Source: JADLGH01 sp964586675 (GTDB lineage: Bacteria; Desulfobacterota_D; UBA1144; Nemesobacterales; UBA2774). Taken from it: a stretch of 64,000 nucleotides of DNA. Within the stretch, counting starts at the first letter, position 1. Every line of letters begins with the position of its first letter. Made by a program: the position numbers and the translations under genes. A model generated the notes under the pieces. The model was not told where the DNA came from, made no database searches, and saw only the letters and a list, made by a program, of their open reading frames with translations. Shown here one piece after another: positions 23,454-30,899 of the stretch. Where the stretch lies: assembly GCA_964586675.1 (NCBI GenBank), contig CAZPHQ010000009.1, forward strand, positions 1 to 64,000, written 5' to 3'.

Positions 23454-26099
23454 TCAATTCAACTTGCTCTCCGCCTTTCCCTTCTTTTCTTTCTTCCCGC
23501 TCGTCTCCTCGGGGGTTACCTCTTTCGTCAGGATGAGCTCGTTGTCCTTCCCGACGTCTACCACAACATGGTCTCCTTCCTTGAAGGTGCCGCGAAGAAT
23601 CTCCGTCGCCAGCGGGTCCTGTATCATCTTCTGTATAGTCCTCTTGAGCGGCCTCGCGCCGTAAACCGGGTCGTATCCCTTCTCTGCTATGAGCTTCTTC
23701 GCCTCCGGAGTAAGGTCGAGGCTGATCTTCCTCTCGGCGAGCCTCTTCCGCAGGTGCTCGAGCTGGATATCGACAATCTCCTTAATCTGGTCCATGCCGA
23801 GCGGTTTGAATATTATTGTCTCGTCGATCCGGTTAAGGAACTCCGGCCTGAATGTAGAGCGCAGCAGCTCCATGACCCTGTCTTCCATCGTCGCGGGCCT
23901 GTCGATGTATTCCCTGATGATGTCGCTCCCGAGGTTCGACGTCATGATGATGATCGTGTTCTTGAAATCCACCGTCCGCCCCTGGCCGTCAGTCAAGCGC
24001 CCGTCGTCGAGAATCTGGAGGAGTACGTTAAACACGTCCGGGTGCGCCTTCTCTATCTCGTCGAAGAGTATGACGGCATAGGGCCTTCTCCTGACAGCCT
24101 CCGAAAGCTGCCCGCCCTCCTCGTACCCGACATACCCCGGCGGCGCGCCTATCAGCCTGGCCACCGTATGCTTCTCCATGTACTCGCTCATGTCGATACG
24201 TATCATCGCGTGCTCGTCGTCGAACATGAACTCCGCTAAAGCCCTGGCCAGCTCCGTCTTGCCGACGCCCGTCGGCCCGAGGAACAGGAACGAGCCTATC
24301 GGCCTGTTCGGGTCCGAAAGCCCGGCGCGCGACCGCCTGAGCGCGTTCGACACGGCAGTGATAGCGTTGTCCTGCCCTATGACGCGGAGGTGAAGGTTGT
24401 CCTCCATGTGTATCAGCTTTTCGACCTCGCCTTCGAGGAGCCTCGATACCGGCACGCCCGTCCACTTCGAGACGACCGCCGCGATGTCCTCGGCGTCCAC
24501 TTCCTCTTTCAGCATCTGCTTCCCTTTCTGTATCTCGGCGAGCTCCTTCCCGAGCTTGTCGAGCTTCTGGTTAAGCTCCGGGAGCCTTCCGTAAAGAAGC
24601 TCGGAGGCCGTAGACAAGTCGCCCTTCCTCTGCGCTATCTCGGCGTCGGAGCGGAGCTGGTCGATCTCCGCTTTTATCTTTCTCATTTCAGATATATGCT
24701 CCTTCTCGCGCGTCCACTGCGCCTTGAGCGTATCGCCCTCTTCCTTGAGGTTGGCGATGCTCTTTTCTATTTCTGATAGACGCTCCTGCGAAGCCGGGTC
24801 CTTTTCCTTCTTAAGCGCCTCGCGTTCGATTTCGAGCTGCATTATGCGCCGCTGAACATCATCGATCTCGCCCGGAAGGGAGTCTATCTCCATCTTCAGC
24901 TTCGCAGCCGCCTCGTCAATGAGGTCGACAGCCTTGTCCGGGAGGAACCGCGCCGTTATGTAGCGGTTCGAGAGGACGGCCGCCGCTATGATGGCCTCGT
25001 CCTTTATCTTGACGCCGTGATGCACCTCGTATTTCTCCTTGAGCCCGCGAAGGATCGATATCGTCTCCTCGACAGACGGCTCGTCGACGTACACCTGCTG
25101 GAAACGCCTTTCGAGCGCGGCGTCTTTCTCTATATATTTTCTATACTCGTCGAGCGTCGTGGCCCCGATACAGTGAAGCTCTCCCCTCGCGAGGGCGGGC
25201 TTCAGCATGTTGGAGGCGTCCATTGCCCCCTCCGAGCCGCCCGCGCCGACGACAGTGTGTATCTCGTCTATAAAAAGTATTATTTGACCGGCGGATTCGG
25301 TCACTTCCTTAAGCACTGCTTTAAGTCTTTCCTCGAACTGCCCCCTGTACTTCGCCCCGGCTATAAGGGCCCCGATGTCGAGCGCTATGAGCTTTTTGTT
25401 CTTTAGCCCCTCGGGAACGTCCCCGTTCACAATCCTCTGGGCAAGCCCTTCGACTATAGCCGTCTTTCCAACGCCCGGCTCCCCGATGAGGACGGGGTTG
25501 TTCTTTGTCCGGCGGGACAATACCTGTATGACGCGCCTTATCTCCTCGTCCCTCCCGATGACAGGGTCAATCTTCCCCTCCCTCGCGAGCTCGGTGAAAT
25601 CCCTCCCATACTGCTTCAGCGACTGCAGGGTGTCCTCGGGCGACTGGCTCGTAACGTTCTGTCCGCCCCTCACTTCCTTAATAGCCTTAAGCACGTTGTC
25701 GCGCGCTATGCCTAGCCGCTTGAGCTCGTTCTTAAGCTCGCCAGTCGCGTCCTCGACTATCCCCAGGAAGAGATGCTCCGTGCTCGTGTACTCGTCCCCG
25801 AGCGACTTCGCTTCCTTTTCGGCCGTGTTGAAGGCCTTGCTCAGTTCGCGGCTGAGGTATATCTGGTCGTCCTCGGACTGCACCTTCGGCAGCCTGGCAA
25901 CCTCCTTCCGCGCGGTTTCCCGAAGCGCGTTTACATTTGCACCGAGCTTTCCGAGGATCTGCGACGGTATGCTCCCGTCGGCCAGAAGCGTTTCGAGAAC
26001 GTGCGGAATGTCGATGACCTGGTTCCTGTTTTCACGCGCAAGGGCCTGCGCCTCGGAAACGGCTTCCTGCGCTTTTATTGTTAACTTGTCGAATTTCAT
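23454..26099 (-). CDS. clpB: ClpB disaggregase
   Basis: An 881-residue AAA+ chaperone that pulls proteins out of aggregates together with DnaK. The N-terminal Clp domain (MKFDKLTIKAQEAVSEAQAL) is followed by NBD1 with Walker A GEPGVGKT at about 205-212. The coiled middle domain (about 410-525, Glu/Lys/Gln rich) that distinguishes ClpB from ClpA and ClpC comes next. NBD2 has Walker A GPTGVGKT at about 606-613 and a sensor region TSNLGSDII. The C-terminal tail is Lys/Glu-rich and longer than usual. GGAGAT lies before the ATG. No heat-shock operator is recognised. It ends close to the toxin-antitoxin module. Confidence 0.96.
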   Translation of the reverse strand: MKFDKLTIKAQEAVSEAQALARENRNQVIDIPHVLETLLADGSIPSQILGKLGANVNALRETARKEVARLPKVQSEDDQIYLSRELSKAFNTAEKEAKSLGDEYTSTEHLFLGIVEDATGELKNELKRLGIARDNVLKAIKEVRGGQNVTSQSPEDTLQSLKQYGRDFTELAREGKIDPVIGRDEEIRRVIQVLSRRTKNNPVLIGEPGVGKTAIVEGLAQRIVNGDVPEGLKNKKLIALDIGALIAGAKYRGQFEERLKAVLKEVTESAGQIILFIDEIHTVVGAGGSEGAMDASNMLKPALARGELHCIGATTLDEYRKYIEKDAALERRFQQVYVDEPSVEETISILRGLKEKYEVHHGVKIKDEAIIAAAVLSNRYITARFLPDKAVDLIDEAAAKLKMEIDSLPGEIDDVQRRIMQLEIEREALKKEKDPASQERLSEIEKSIANLKEEGDTLKAQWTREKEHISEMRKIKAEIDQLRSDAEIAQRKGDLSTASELLYGRLPELNQKLDKLGKELAEIQKGKQMLKEEVDAEDIAAVVSKWTGVPVSRLLEGEVEKLIHMEDNLHLRVIGQDNAITAVSNALRRSRAGLSDPNRPIGSFLFLGPTGVGKTELARALAEFMFDDEHAMIRIDMSEYMEKHTVARLIGAPPGYVGYEEGGQLSEAVRRRPYAVILFDEIEKAHPDVFNVLLQILDDGRLTDGQGRTVDFKNTIIIMTSNLGSDIIREYIDRPATMEDRVMELLRSTFRPEFLNRIDETIIFKPLGMDQIKEIVDIQLEHLRKRLAERKISLDLTPEAKKLIAEKGYDPVYGARPLKRTIQKMIQDPLATEILRGTFKEGDHVVVDVGKDNELILTKEVTPEETSGKKEKKGKAESKLN

Positions 26100-26348
26100 A
26101 GATTATTTGATCTCCACGGTTGGTTTAACGGCTGAGAGTGAATAGCCGTTATCCTAATAATAGTAATCGGTTAGCCTGTTTTCAACCCGCTCTTGATAAA
26201 ATAAACAGGGTCTTTGAGCGGAGCCTTTCCAGACCGTTTTGCGGCTCTTCGCCGGAGCCCGCGCTCAGCCCAAAAGCGCCTCGTCTCCCACGGGCCGTGC
26301 CGGCGCCGCGGTTTATTAACTTTTAAGGCCGTTTACGATGCGAATTAC

Positions 26349-26377
26349 TTGACTTTTTTTTTCGGAAATAATAATAT
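26349..26377 (+). promoter_or_regulatory. Predicted promoter of the nitroreductase operon
   Basis: TTGACT and TAATAT are separated by 17 bases, the spacer beginning with a run of T. The 326-base gap 26100-26425 between clpB and this gene holds no other gene and a GC-rich, structure-prone stretch at 26220-26320. Confidence 0.5.
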
Positions 26378-26425
26378 GGTTATTCGTCTGGTAAGAAAAA
26401 CAACAAGCATCATAAGGAGGCCGCA

Positions 26426-27454
26426 ATGAGTCAATTGATAACTGACCATCTTCCAAAGGCCAGCGACGTGGACGTAATGGACACGTTTGAAGCCATTGGT
26501 CTTAGAAGGTCTATAAGGTGGTATGAACCCAATAAATCCGTCGAGAGATGGAAGGTTCAGGCGATGCTCGAAGCTTCGAGGCTCGCTCCTTCCGCTGGTA
26601 ACTTCAACGGGCAGAGGGGTATAGTAGTGTACAGGGACGAAGACCCTGAAATATGGGAATTCATCTCCGACTGGAGCCAGATCACAACGCAGATGGCTCC
26701 GATTCTTATTTTCTGGTGTTACGACCTGTCGGCATACGACACGCAGGGACAGCAGCTCCACGACCTTATGAGGACAGGCGCTCTCGATAAGGCTCACGGC
26801 TGGGAATACGACCGCGTTAACAAGCTGTTCCCGCTCCCCGCTCTTCTGCCGGACTTCGTTCTCCACAGGCTCGCGTGTATCGACCTCGGTAACGCGATCC
26901 AGAACTCGATCCTCACGGCTACCGCTCTCGGCCTCGGCTGCTGCCTCAACGGCGCCAGCGGCGGCGCAAGGCGTAACTTAAAGGACAAGTTCAACCTCCC
27001 ACCGTCCTACGTATTCTGCTGGCTGATGACCGTAGGTTATCCGTCCGAGAACCTCGACGGCGGCGGCACCAGGGGACGCCCCCCGTTCGAAACCATGTTC
27101 TACAAGGGCAAGATCGGACAGCCTTTCGAAAGAGATGCGAAGACCGTAAAGCTCCTCGAAGAGCTCAAGATGATCCAGCAGCCCGGGCCGACGCCTGGAA
27201 GGCTCGAAGAGATCAACAAGCTCACGATCAGGTTCGGACTCGGCGAAGAAGCCCTGACCGACTGGAAGCTTACCCCTTCGCAGCTTGACGACCCCGTCAA
27301 CGCGGTCGACAGGAAGGTAGAGCCGCTCAGCGCCGAGGAAGTAAAGGCTTCCGCTGCAGGCGCGACAGAAGGCGACTTCAAGCTCGTTCCGACGGTCAAG
27401 AGGGAAGTTCTCGACCAGTACAGGAAAGATAAAGGTATCGGCGACGCCGACTAA
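26426..27454 (+). CDS. Nitroreductase-family flavoprotein with C-terminal extension
   Basis: A 342-residue protein. Residues 18-215 match the FMN-dependent nitroreductase fold: RRSIRWYEPNKSVERWKV (phosphate-contacting Arg), EASRLAPSAGNFNGQR, DLGNAIQNSILTATALGLGC and the late VGYPSENLDGGG. The usual family length is about 200. The extra 110 residues form an unrecognised helical and acidic tail, with an insertion near 105-145 (LHDLMRTGALDKAHGWEY). The substrate is unknown. Shine-Dalgarno AGGAGG lies upstream, and codon use is tuned (GGC, CTC, AAG). A 65-residue gene follows after 23 bases with its own very strong ribosome site, suggesting a two-subunit or enzyme-accessory unit made in quantity. 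Confidence 0.82.
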   Translation: MSQLITDHLPKASDVDVMDTFEAIGLRRSIRWYEPNKSVERWKVQAMLEASRLAPSAGNFNGQRGIVVYRDEDPEIWEFISDWSQITTQMAPILIFWCYDLSAYDTQGQQLHDLMRTGALDKAHGWEYDRVNKLFPLPALLPDFVLHRLACIDLGNAIQNSILTATALGLGCCLNGASGGARRNLKDKFNLPPSYVFCWLMTVGYPSENLDGGGTRGRPPFETMFYKGKIGQPFERDAKTVKLLEELKMIQQPGPTPGRLEEINKLTIRFGLGEEALTDWKLTPSQLDDPVNAVDRKVEPLSAEEVKASAAGATEGDFKLVPTVKREVLDQYRKDKGIGDAD

Positions 27455-27477
27455 GAAAACCAAGGAGGTTTTTAAAC

Positions 27478-27675
27478 ATGGCAGAAGTAACGATTCAGAT
27501 ACCGGATCCGATATTAAACATTATCAAGAAAAGGGCTGAATTAACGAAGACGACTCCGGAGGCGCTCATAGCCACGACGGCTATCCTCTGCTACGCGTCG
27601 GCCCACTACGATTCCTCGAAGTGGCTGAAATTCCAGGACCCGAGCAAGGGCGAAATGACAGCCCCCTGGAAATAA
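27478..27675 (+). CDS. 65-residue protein paired with the nitroreductase
   Basis: A small soluble protein with no recognised family. The N-terminal half, VTIQIPDPILNIIKKRAE, has the strand-then-helix look of ribbon-helix-helix proteins. The second half ends in the aromatic-rich HYDSSKWLKFQDP. AAGGAGG is ideally spaced before the ATG. The gene lies 23 bases behind the nitroreductase and is closed by a strong terminator, so the two are co-expressed. It could be a small subunit, a maturation partner or a DNA-binding regulator. The strong ribosome site favours a structural partner. Confidence 0.72.
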   Translation: MAEVTIQIPDPILNIIKKRAELTKTTPEALIATTAILCYASAHYDSSKWLKFQDPSKGEMTAPWK

Positions 27676-27721
27676 GCAGGCTTCGCGGTATTATCGGAAA
27701 ACCGATAACAACATTAAAAAC

Positions 27722-27766
27722 AAAAAGCGGGAAGCATCCTCAGGGTGCTTTCCGCTTTTCTTTTTA
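27722..27766 (+). terminator. Intrinsic terminator of the nitroreductase operon
   Basis: A long stem (aaaaagcgggaagcatcct pairing with agggtgctttccgctttt) is followed by ctttttat. Part of the arm is A/T symmetric, so it may work in both directions, also ending the convergent acyl-CoA dehydrogenase transcript. Confidence 0.85.
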
Positions 27767-27889
27767 TGGCTCGGATTAATTCCTGTCGTTAAGTTAAAAG
27801 TTATCGGGAAAATCTATTGAAAACCGAAAAGTTAATGCTGACCGGCGGGGCAGGCCGCCCCACCGGCATCGAATCCATTTTAATGCGGC

Positions 27890-29035
27890 TTATATTCCCA
27901 GCTCTCTCGCTATGACGACGTGCTGTATCTCGGAGGTTCCTTCCGTGATGGAGGCGAGCTTGGCGTCCCTGTAATATCTTTCGACAGGGAACTCGACGCC
28001 GTACCCATAGCCGCCCAGAACCTGAACCGCCTCCGTCGCCACCCACTGCACAACCTCGGCAGCATAGAGTTTTGCCATCGAGGCCGTCTTTAAAGATTCC
28101 TTGTCATCTCTGCCGTAGTGCCATGCGGCCTTGTATACGAGGAGCCTCGCGCTCTCAATCTTCACAGCCATCTCCGCCAGTTTAAAGCTTATCGCCTGGA
28201 ACTTCGAAATCTGCTTTCCGAAGGCCTCGCGCTCTTTCGAATACTGGAGCGCGAACTCGAAGGCCGCCTGAGAAAGGCCGACTGACTTGGCGGCGTGGGT
28301 GATACGCGCCCCGAGGAGTGTGGCCATGGCGCCGTTAAAGCCGCCTTCGCCGACGAGGAGGTTTTCCTCCGGCACTTCGCAGTTCTCGAATACCAGTTCC
28401 GCAGTGTCGGCCGAGCGGTGCCCGAGCTTGTGTATCTTGTTCTTTTCGGTGAAACCGGGCGCGTCGCCGTCCACGATAAAGAGGCTTATGCCCGTTCCCT
28501 TCTTGGTCTTGTCGGTATATGCGGCGACGATAACGAACTCGGCCATCGTGCCGTTCGTTATCCAGGTCTTAACGCCGTTGAGGACATACCTCCCGTCTTT
28601 CTTCACAGCCGTACAGCGTATGTTCCTTGCGTCCGAGCCCGCATCCGGCTCTGTGAGCCCGAGCGCGCCGATAACCTTCCCCTCGACTCCGGGTATGAGA
28701 TATTTTTCCTTCTGCGCGTCCGTCCCGAATTTATACACCGGCACGCACGAAAGGCTCGTGTGAGCGTTCACGCACATGGCGATGCCGGCATTGATCCTGC
28801 CCATCTCTTCCGCGAATATGCATTCCGTTATTTTGTCGAGCCCGACGCCGCCGTACTCCTCGGGGAACGAGATGCCCAGGAAGCCCATCTCGCCCAGCTT
28901 CGGGAATATATGCTTTGGGAATTTTTCGTTCTTTTCCGCCTCTTCGACAAGCGGCGCAATTTCATTTTCACCGAAGTCCCTGATGGTATCCCTGAACATC
29001 TGCTGCTCTTCGGTAAATTCAAAATCGATAGGCAT
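27890..29035 (-). CDS. Acyl-CoA dehydrogenase
   Basis: A 381-residue FAD enzyme that introduces the alpha,beta double bond in acyl-CoA. The N-terminal helical domain (DFEFTEEQQMFRDTIRDF) is followed by the beta domain with the signature ALGLTEPDAGSDARNI and KTWITNG. The C-terminal helices contain GGYGYGVEFPVERYYRDAK and Glu365 in ITEGTSEIQ, at the usual catalytic base position of short-chain acyl-CoA dehydrogenases. Chain-length preference cannot be read from the sequence. AGGAGG-like GGAGGGTT lies upstream. No other beta-oxidation gene is adjacent, so this is a single-gene unit. Confidence 0.94.
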   Translation of the reverse strand: MPIDFEFTEEQQMFRDTIRDFGENEIAPLVEEAEKNEKFPKHIFPKLGEMGFLGISFPEEYGGVGLDKITECIFAEEMGRINAGIAMCVNAHTSLSCVPVYKFGTDAQKEKYLIPGVEGKVIGALGLTEPDAGSDARNIRCTAVKKDGRYVLNGVKTWITNGTMAEFVIVAAYTDKTKKGTGISLFIVDGDAPGFTEKNKIHKLGHRSADTAELVFENCEVPEENLLVGEGGFNGAMATLLGARITHAAKSVGLSQAAFEFALQYSKEREAFGKQISKFQAISFKLAEMAVKIESARLLVYKAAWHYGRDDKESLKTASMAKLYAAEVVQWVATEAVQVLGGYGYGVEFPVERYYRDAKLASITEGTSEIQHVVIARELGI

Positions 29036-29156
29036 GTAACCCTCCTTGACGTTAAAAAATTATCAGCTTCCCAACCCCTCAAATTTTTGGTGGAATGATT
29101 ATAGCATGATTATAAATTTTGTGTAAGGAAACGGCCCGGACGGGGTCAAATTTACC

Positions 29157-29186
29157 TTGACTTTATTTTTGAATTTTTATTATAGT
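29157..29186 (+). promoter_or_regulatory. Predicted dodecin promoter
   Basis: TTGACT and TATAGT are separated by an AT-rich 18-base spacer, about 40 bases before the dodecin start. This is one of the better sigma-70-type matches in the window. Confidence 0.6.
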
Positions 29187-29224
29187 AGTAGTAGACGTGA
29201 AAACCACACAAGGAGGTATTGACT

Positions 29225-29431
29225 ATGGCTGTCGCAAGGATCACGGAGATCATCGGATCGTCTCAGAAATCGTGGGAAGACGCAGTGAAGAATGCGCTCG
29301 AAAGGGCTAACAAGACCCTCCGGGGCCTCACCGGAATCGAGGTAACCAAAATGAACGCCGCCATCGGCAACGACGGCAAGGTATCCGAGTACAGGGCTCA
29401 CGTCAGGATTACGTTCATACTCGAAGGCTAA
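29225..29431 (+). CDS. Dodecin (flavin-binding)
   Basis: A 68-residue dodecin, which assembles into a hollow dodecamer that stores riboflavin or FMN in many bacteria. The family pattern is complete: ITEIIGSSQKSWEDAVKNAL, followed by RGLTGIEVTKMNA and YRAHVRITFILEG. The ATG at 29225 is chosen because AAGGAGG ends seven bases upstream. A TTG two codons earlier is less likely. It has its own promoter and is followed by a GC-rich hairpin. It lies in a stretch of separately expressed small proteins that includes the phasins. Confidence 0.93.
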   Translation: MAVARITEIIGSSQKSWEDAVKNALERANKTLRGLTGIEVTKMNAAIGNDGKVSEYRAHVRITFILEG

Positions 29432-29494
29432 GGTTTGCTTCGGGGTGTCGGCCCGGTAAGAGACAACAGGCCGGTAACTCGATATCGAATATAA

Positions 29495-29529
29495 GGGGAG
29501 GGCGGCGGGCCCGCGAAAGCGCCCTCCCC
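29495..29529 (+). terminator. Terminator-like hairpin after dodecin
   Basis: ggggagggcg (29495-29504) pairs with cgccctcccc (29520-29529). The T-run that should follow is weak (ataccttgt), so termination efficiency is uncertain. Confidence 0.5.
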
Positions 29530-29578
29530 ATACCTTGTATAAGCCGGAGTCCGGTACGGCACGGCGGCCGCCCAGGGG

Positions 29579-29605
29579 TTGACAAAAAGCCCACCGGATT
29601 ATAAT
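29579..29605 (+). promoter_or_regulatory. Predicted promoter of the first phasin-like gene
   Basis: Perfect hexamers TTGACA and TATAAT are present, with a short 15-base spacer. A GGGAGG ribosome site and the ATG at 29636 follow. Confidence 0.55.
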
Positions 29606-29635
29606 AGTAAACATACAGGCTCAGGGAGGCGTGCC

Positions 29636-30019
29636 ATGGCCGAAAAAGAAAACCCATTCAGCGAATTTCTCAAGATCCTCGAGACCCAGGGAAAAGAGAT
29701 AGAAAAAATGATGAAGCCCCTGCTCGACAGCCAGAAAAAAGCGCGGGAAATGTCGGAGCCTGCCCTCGAGTACCAGCAGAAGCTCTTCCTCGAATCCCTC
29801 GAGCTCCAGAAAGCCCTCATGGAATCCATAATGGATACCACCAAGAGAATGCTCCGTATGATGTCGACCGAGCCCGCCCGCTACAATTTCGGCGGCTCGT
29901 TCCCCGGAAGCCAGTTCGCGGACTATATGCGGACAATGCAGACGATACAGGACAACTGGATGGACCAGCTCAAGTCCACCTCTTCCATGTTCCAGGAATA
30001 CATGCAGGGAAAGAAATAA
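29636..30019 (+). CDS. Phasin-like helical protein
   Basis: A 127-residue, mostly helical protein rich in Lys, Glu, Met and Gln (FLKILETQGKEIEKMMKPLL, ALEYQQKLFLESLELQKAL). Size, amphipathic helices and lack of a signal peptide resemble phasins, or the small PhaE/PhaR-type partners of polyhydroxyalkanoate synthase. The assignment is tentative because such proteins diverge quickly. The ATG at 29636 follows GGGAGG at good spacing. A second phasin-family gene lies 257 bases downstream, which supports the link to polymer granules. No PHA synthase is in this window. Confidence 0.62.
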   Translation: MAEKENPFSEFLKILETQGKEIEKMMKPLLDSQKKAREMSEPALEYQQKLFLESLELQKALMESIMDTTKRMLRMMSTEPARYNFGGSFPGSQFADYMRTMQTIQDNWMDQLKSTSSMFQEYMQGKK

Positions 30020-30188
30020 GTCACTTATAAGATGTGCCGGCTTTCAGGTATTTTCCGGCCCTAAGGGCGTATATGCTCTTATCCCGCTGCGAAAGCGGTT
30101 CGTCACCGGTTCCAAAATACAAGCGATTGCGTAATATTTATATCTGTCAAATTAGAATACCCATAAAATCCAACCGGTTACGAAACCA

Positions 30189-30214
30189 AAAATCTTCGCA
30201 ATTGCGAAGATTTT
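30189..30214. promoter_or_regulatory. Perfect 26-bp palindrome before the second phasin gene
   Basis: A 26-base perfect inverted repeat with no loop (left arm aaaatcttcgcaa, centre between 30201 and 30202) ends three bases before the -35 hexamer at 30218. A symmetric operator for a dimeric repressor such as a PhaR-type regulator fits the position. Because it is followed by ttttctctt it could also act as a weak terminator. Confidence 0.65.
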
Positions 30215-30217
30215 CTC

Positions 30218-30245
30218 TTGACAACGTCCGTTAAGTTGTTATATT
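30218..30245 (+). promoter_or_regulatory. Predicted promoter of the second phasin gene
   Basis: Perfect TTGACA, a 16-base spacer and TATATT are seen, followed by AGGAGGT and the start at 30277. Confidence 0.65.
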
Positions 30246-30276
30246 ACTATTAAATCGCAAACAGGAGGTCATGCAA

Positions 30277-30696
30277 ATGGCAACCAAGGCAAAACCATAC
30301 GACGTAAAGGACTTCACGGAGCCGGTCAAGGAGCTGTCGAGGCTCGTAAAGGAGACATACCTTAACACGATCGAATTCTCCCACTCCGTAACCGAGGAGA
30401 ACAAGAAAATGTTTCAGAAGCAGCTCGACTATGCACTCGAGGCGGAGAAGGAATACGTCAACTCGGTAAAGGACCTCTTCGACAAGCTCCCCAAGGAAGA
30501 GATGCCCTTCGCAAAGATAGACGGCAAGGCTTTCGACGACGGTTGGGTAAAGGCGCTCGAATACAGCAAGCACGTTGTCGACTCGCTTAAAAACATGTCT
30601 GACAACATGACGGCCAGCAGCCACGACATGGCGAAGAAGAACGTTATAAAGGCTTTCTCGATTTTCGACGAAGCCCTCGATTCGTTAAAAATATAA
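30277..30696 (+). CDS. Phasin-family protein
   Basis: A 139-residue helical protein with features of the phasin family, the surface proteins of polyhydroxyalkanoate granules: KDFTEPVKELSRLVKETYLN, NKKMFQKQLDYALEAEKEYV and a C-terminal amphipathic helix KNVIKAFSIFDEALDSLK. No membrane segment or signal is present. AGGAGGT lies eight bases before the ATG at 30277. An ATG two codons earlier is too close to that site. Promoter and palindromic operator candidate lie directly upstream, so this gene appears strongly and separately controlled. The family call is moderately confident because phasins are poorly conserved. Confidence 0.7.
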   Translation: MATKAKPYDVKDFTEPVKELSRLVKETYLNTIEFSHSVTEENKKMFQKQLDYALEAEKEYVNSVKDLFDKLPKEEMPFAKIDGKAFDDGWVKALEYSKHVVDSLKNMSDNMTASSHDMAKKNVIKAFSIFDEALDSLKI

Positions 30697-30717
30697 GAGC
30701 TGAAGGTTAAAATATCC

Positions 30718-30742
30718 GCGGGGGCCCGGGACGGTCCCCCGC
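30718..30742 (+). terminator. GC-rich hairpin after the phasin gene
   Basis: gcggggg (30718-30724) pairs with cccccgc (30736-30742) around a 10-base loop. No T-run follows, so it may stabilise the mRNA end rather than terminate alone. Confidence 0.45.
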
Positions 30743-30847
30743 ATGCTATTACCCGGTTCTCAGTCGTTAACAGTTCTCTTAGCTCATATTCAATTCACAT
30801 ACCGGGAATTACAGGTACCCTCATATCCTATAGGGATTCTGATGGAG

Positions 30848-30883
30848 CCCGCAGCTTTAACCTTCGAGATTTAAAGCTGCGGG
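30848..30883 (+). promoter_or_regulatory. 13-bp inverted repeat in the sigma factor leader
   Basis: cccgcagctttaa (30848-30860) and ttaaagctgcggg (30871-30883) are perfect inverted copies with a 10-base loop, ending 16 bases before the sigma factor ATG. The location just upstream of aggggattt and the start suggests control of translation or of read-through. Confidence 0.6.
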
Positions 30884-30899
30884 GGCATAAAGGGGATTT

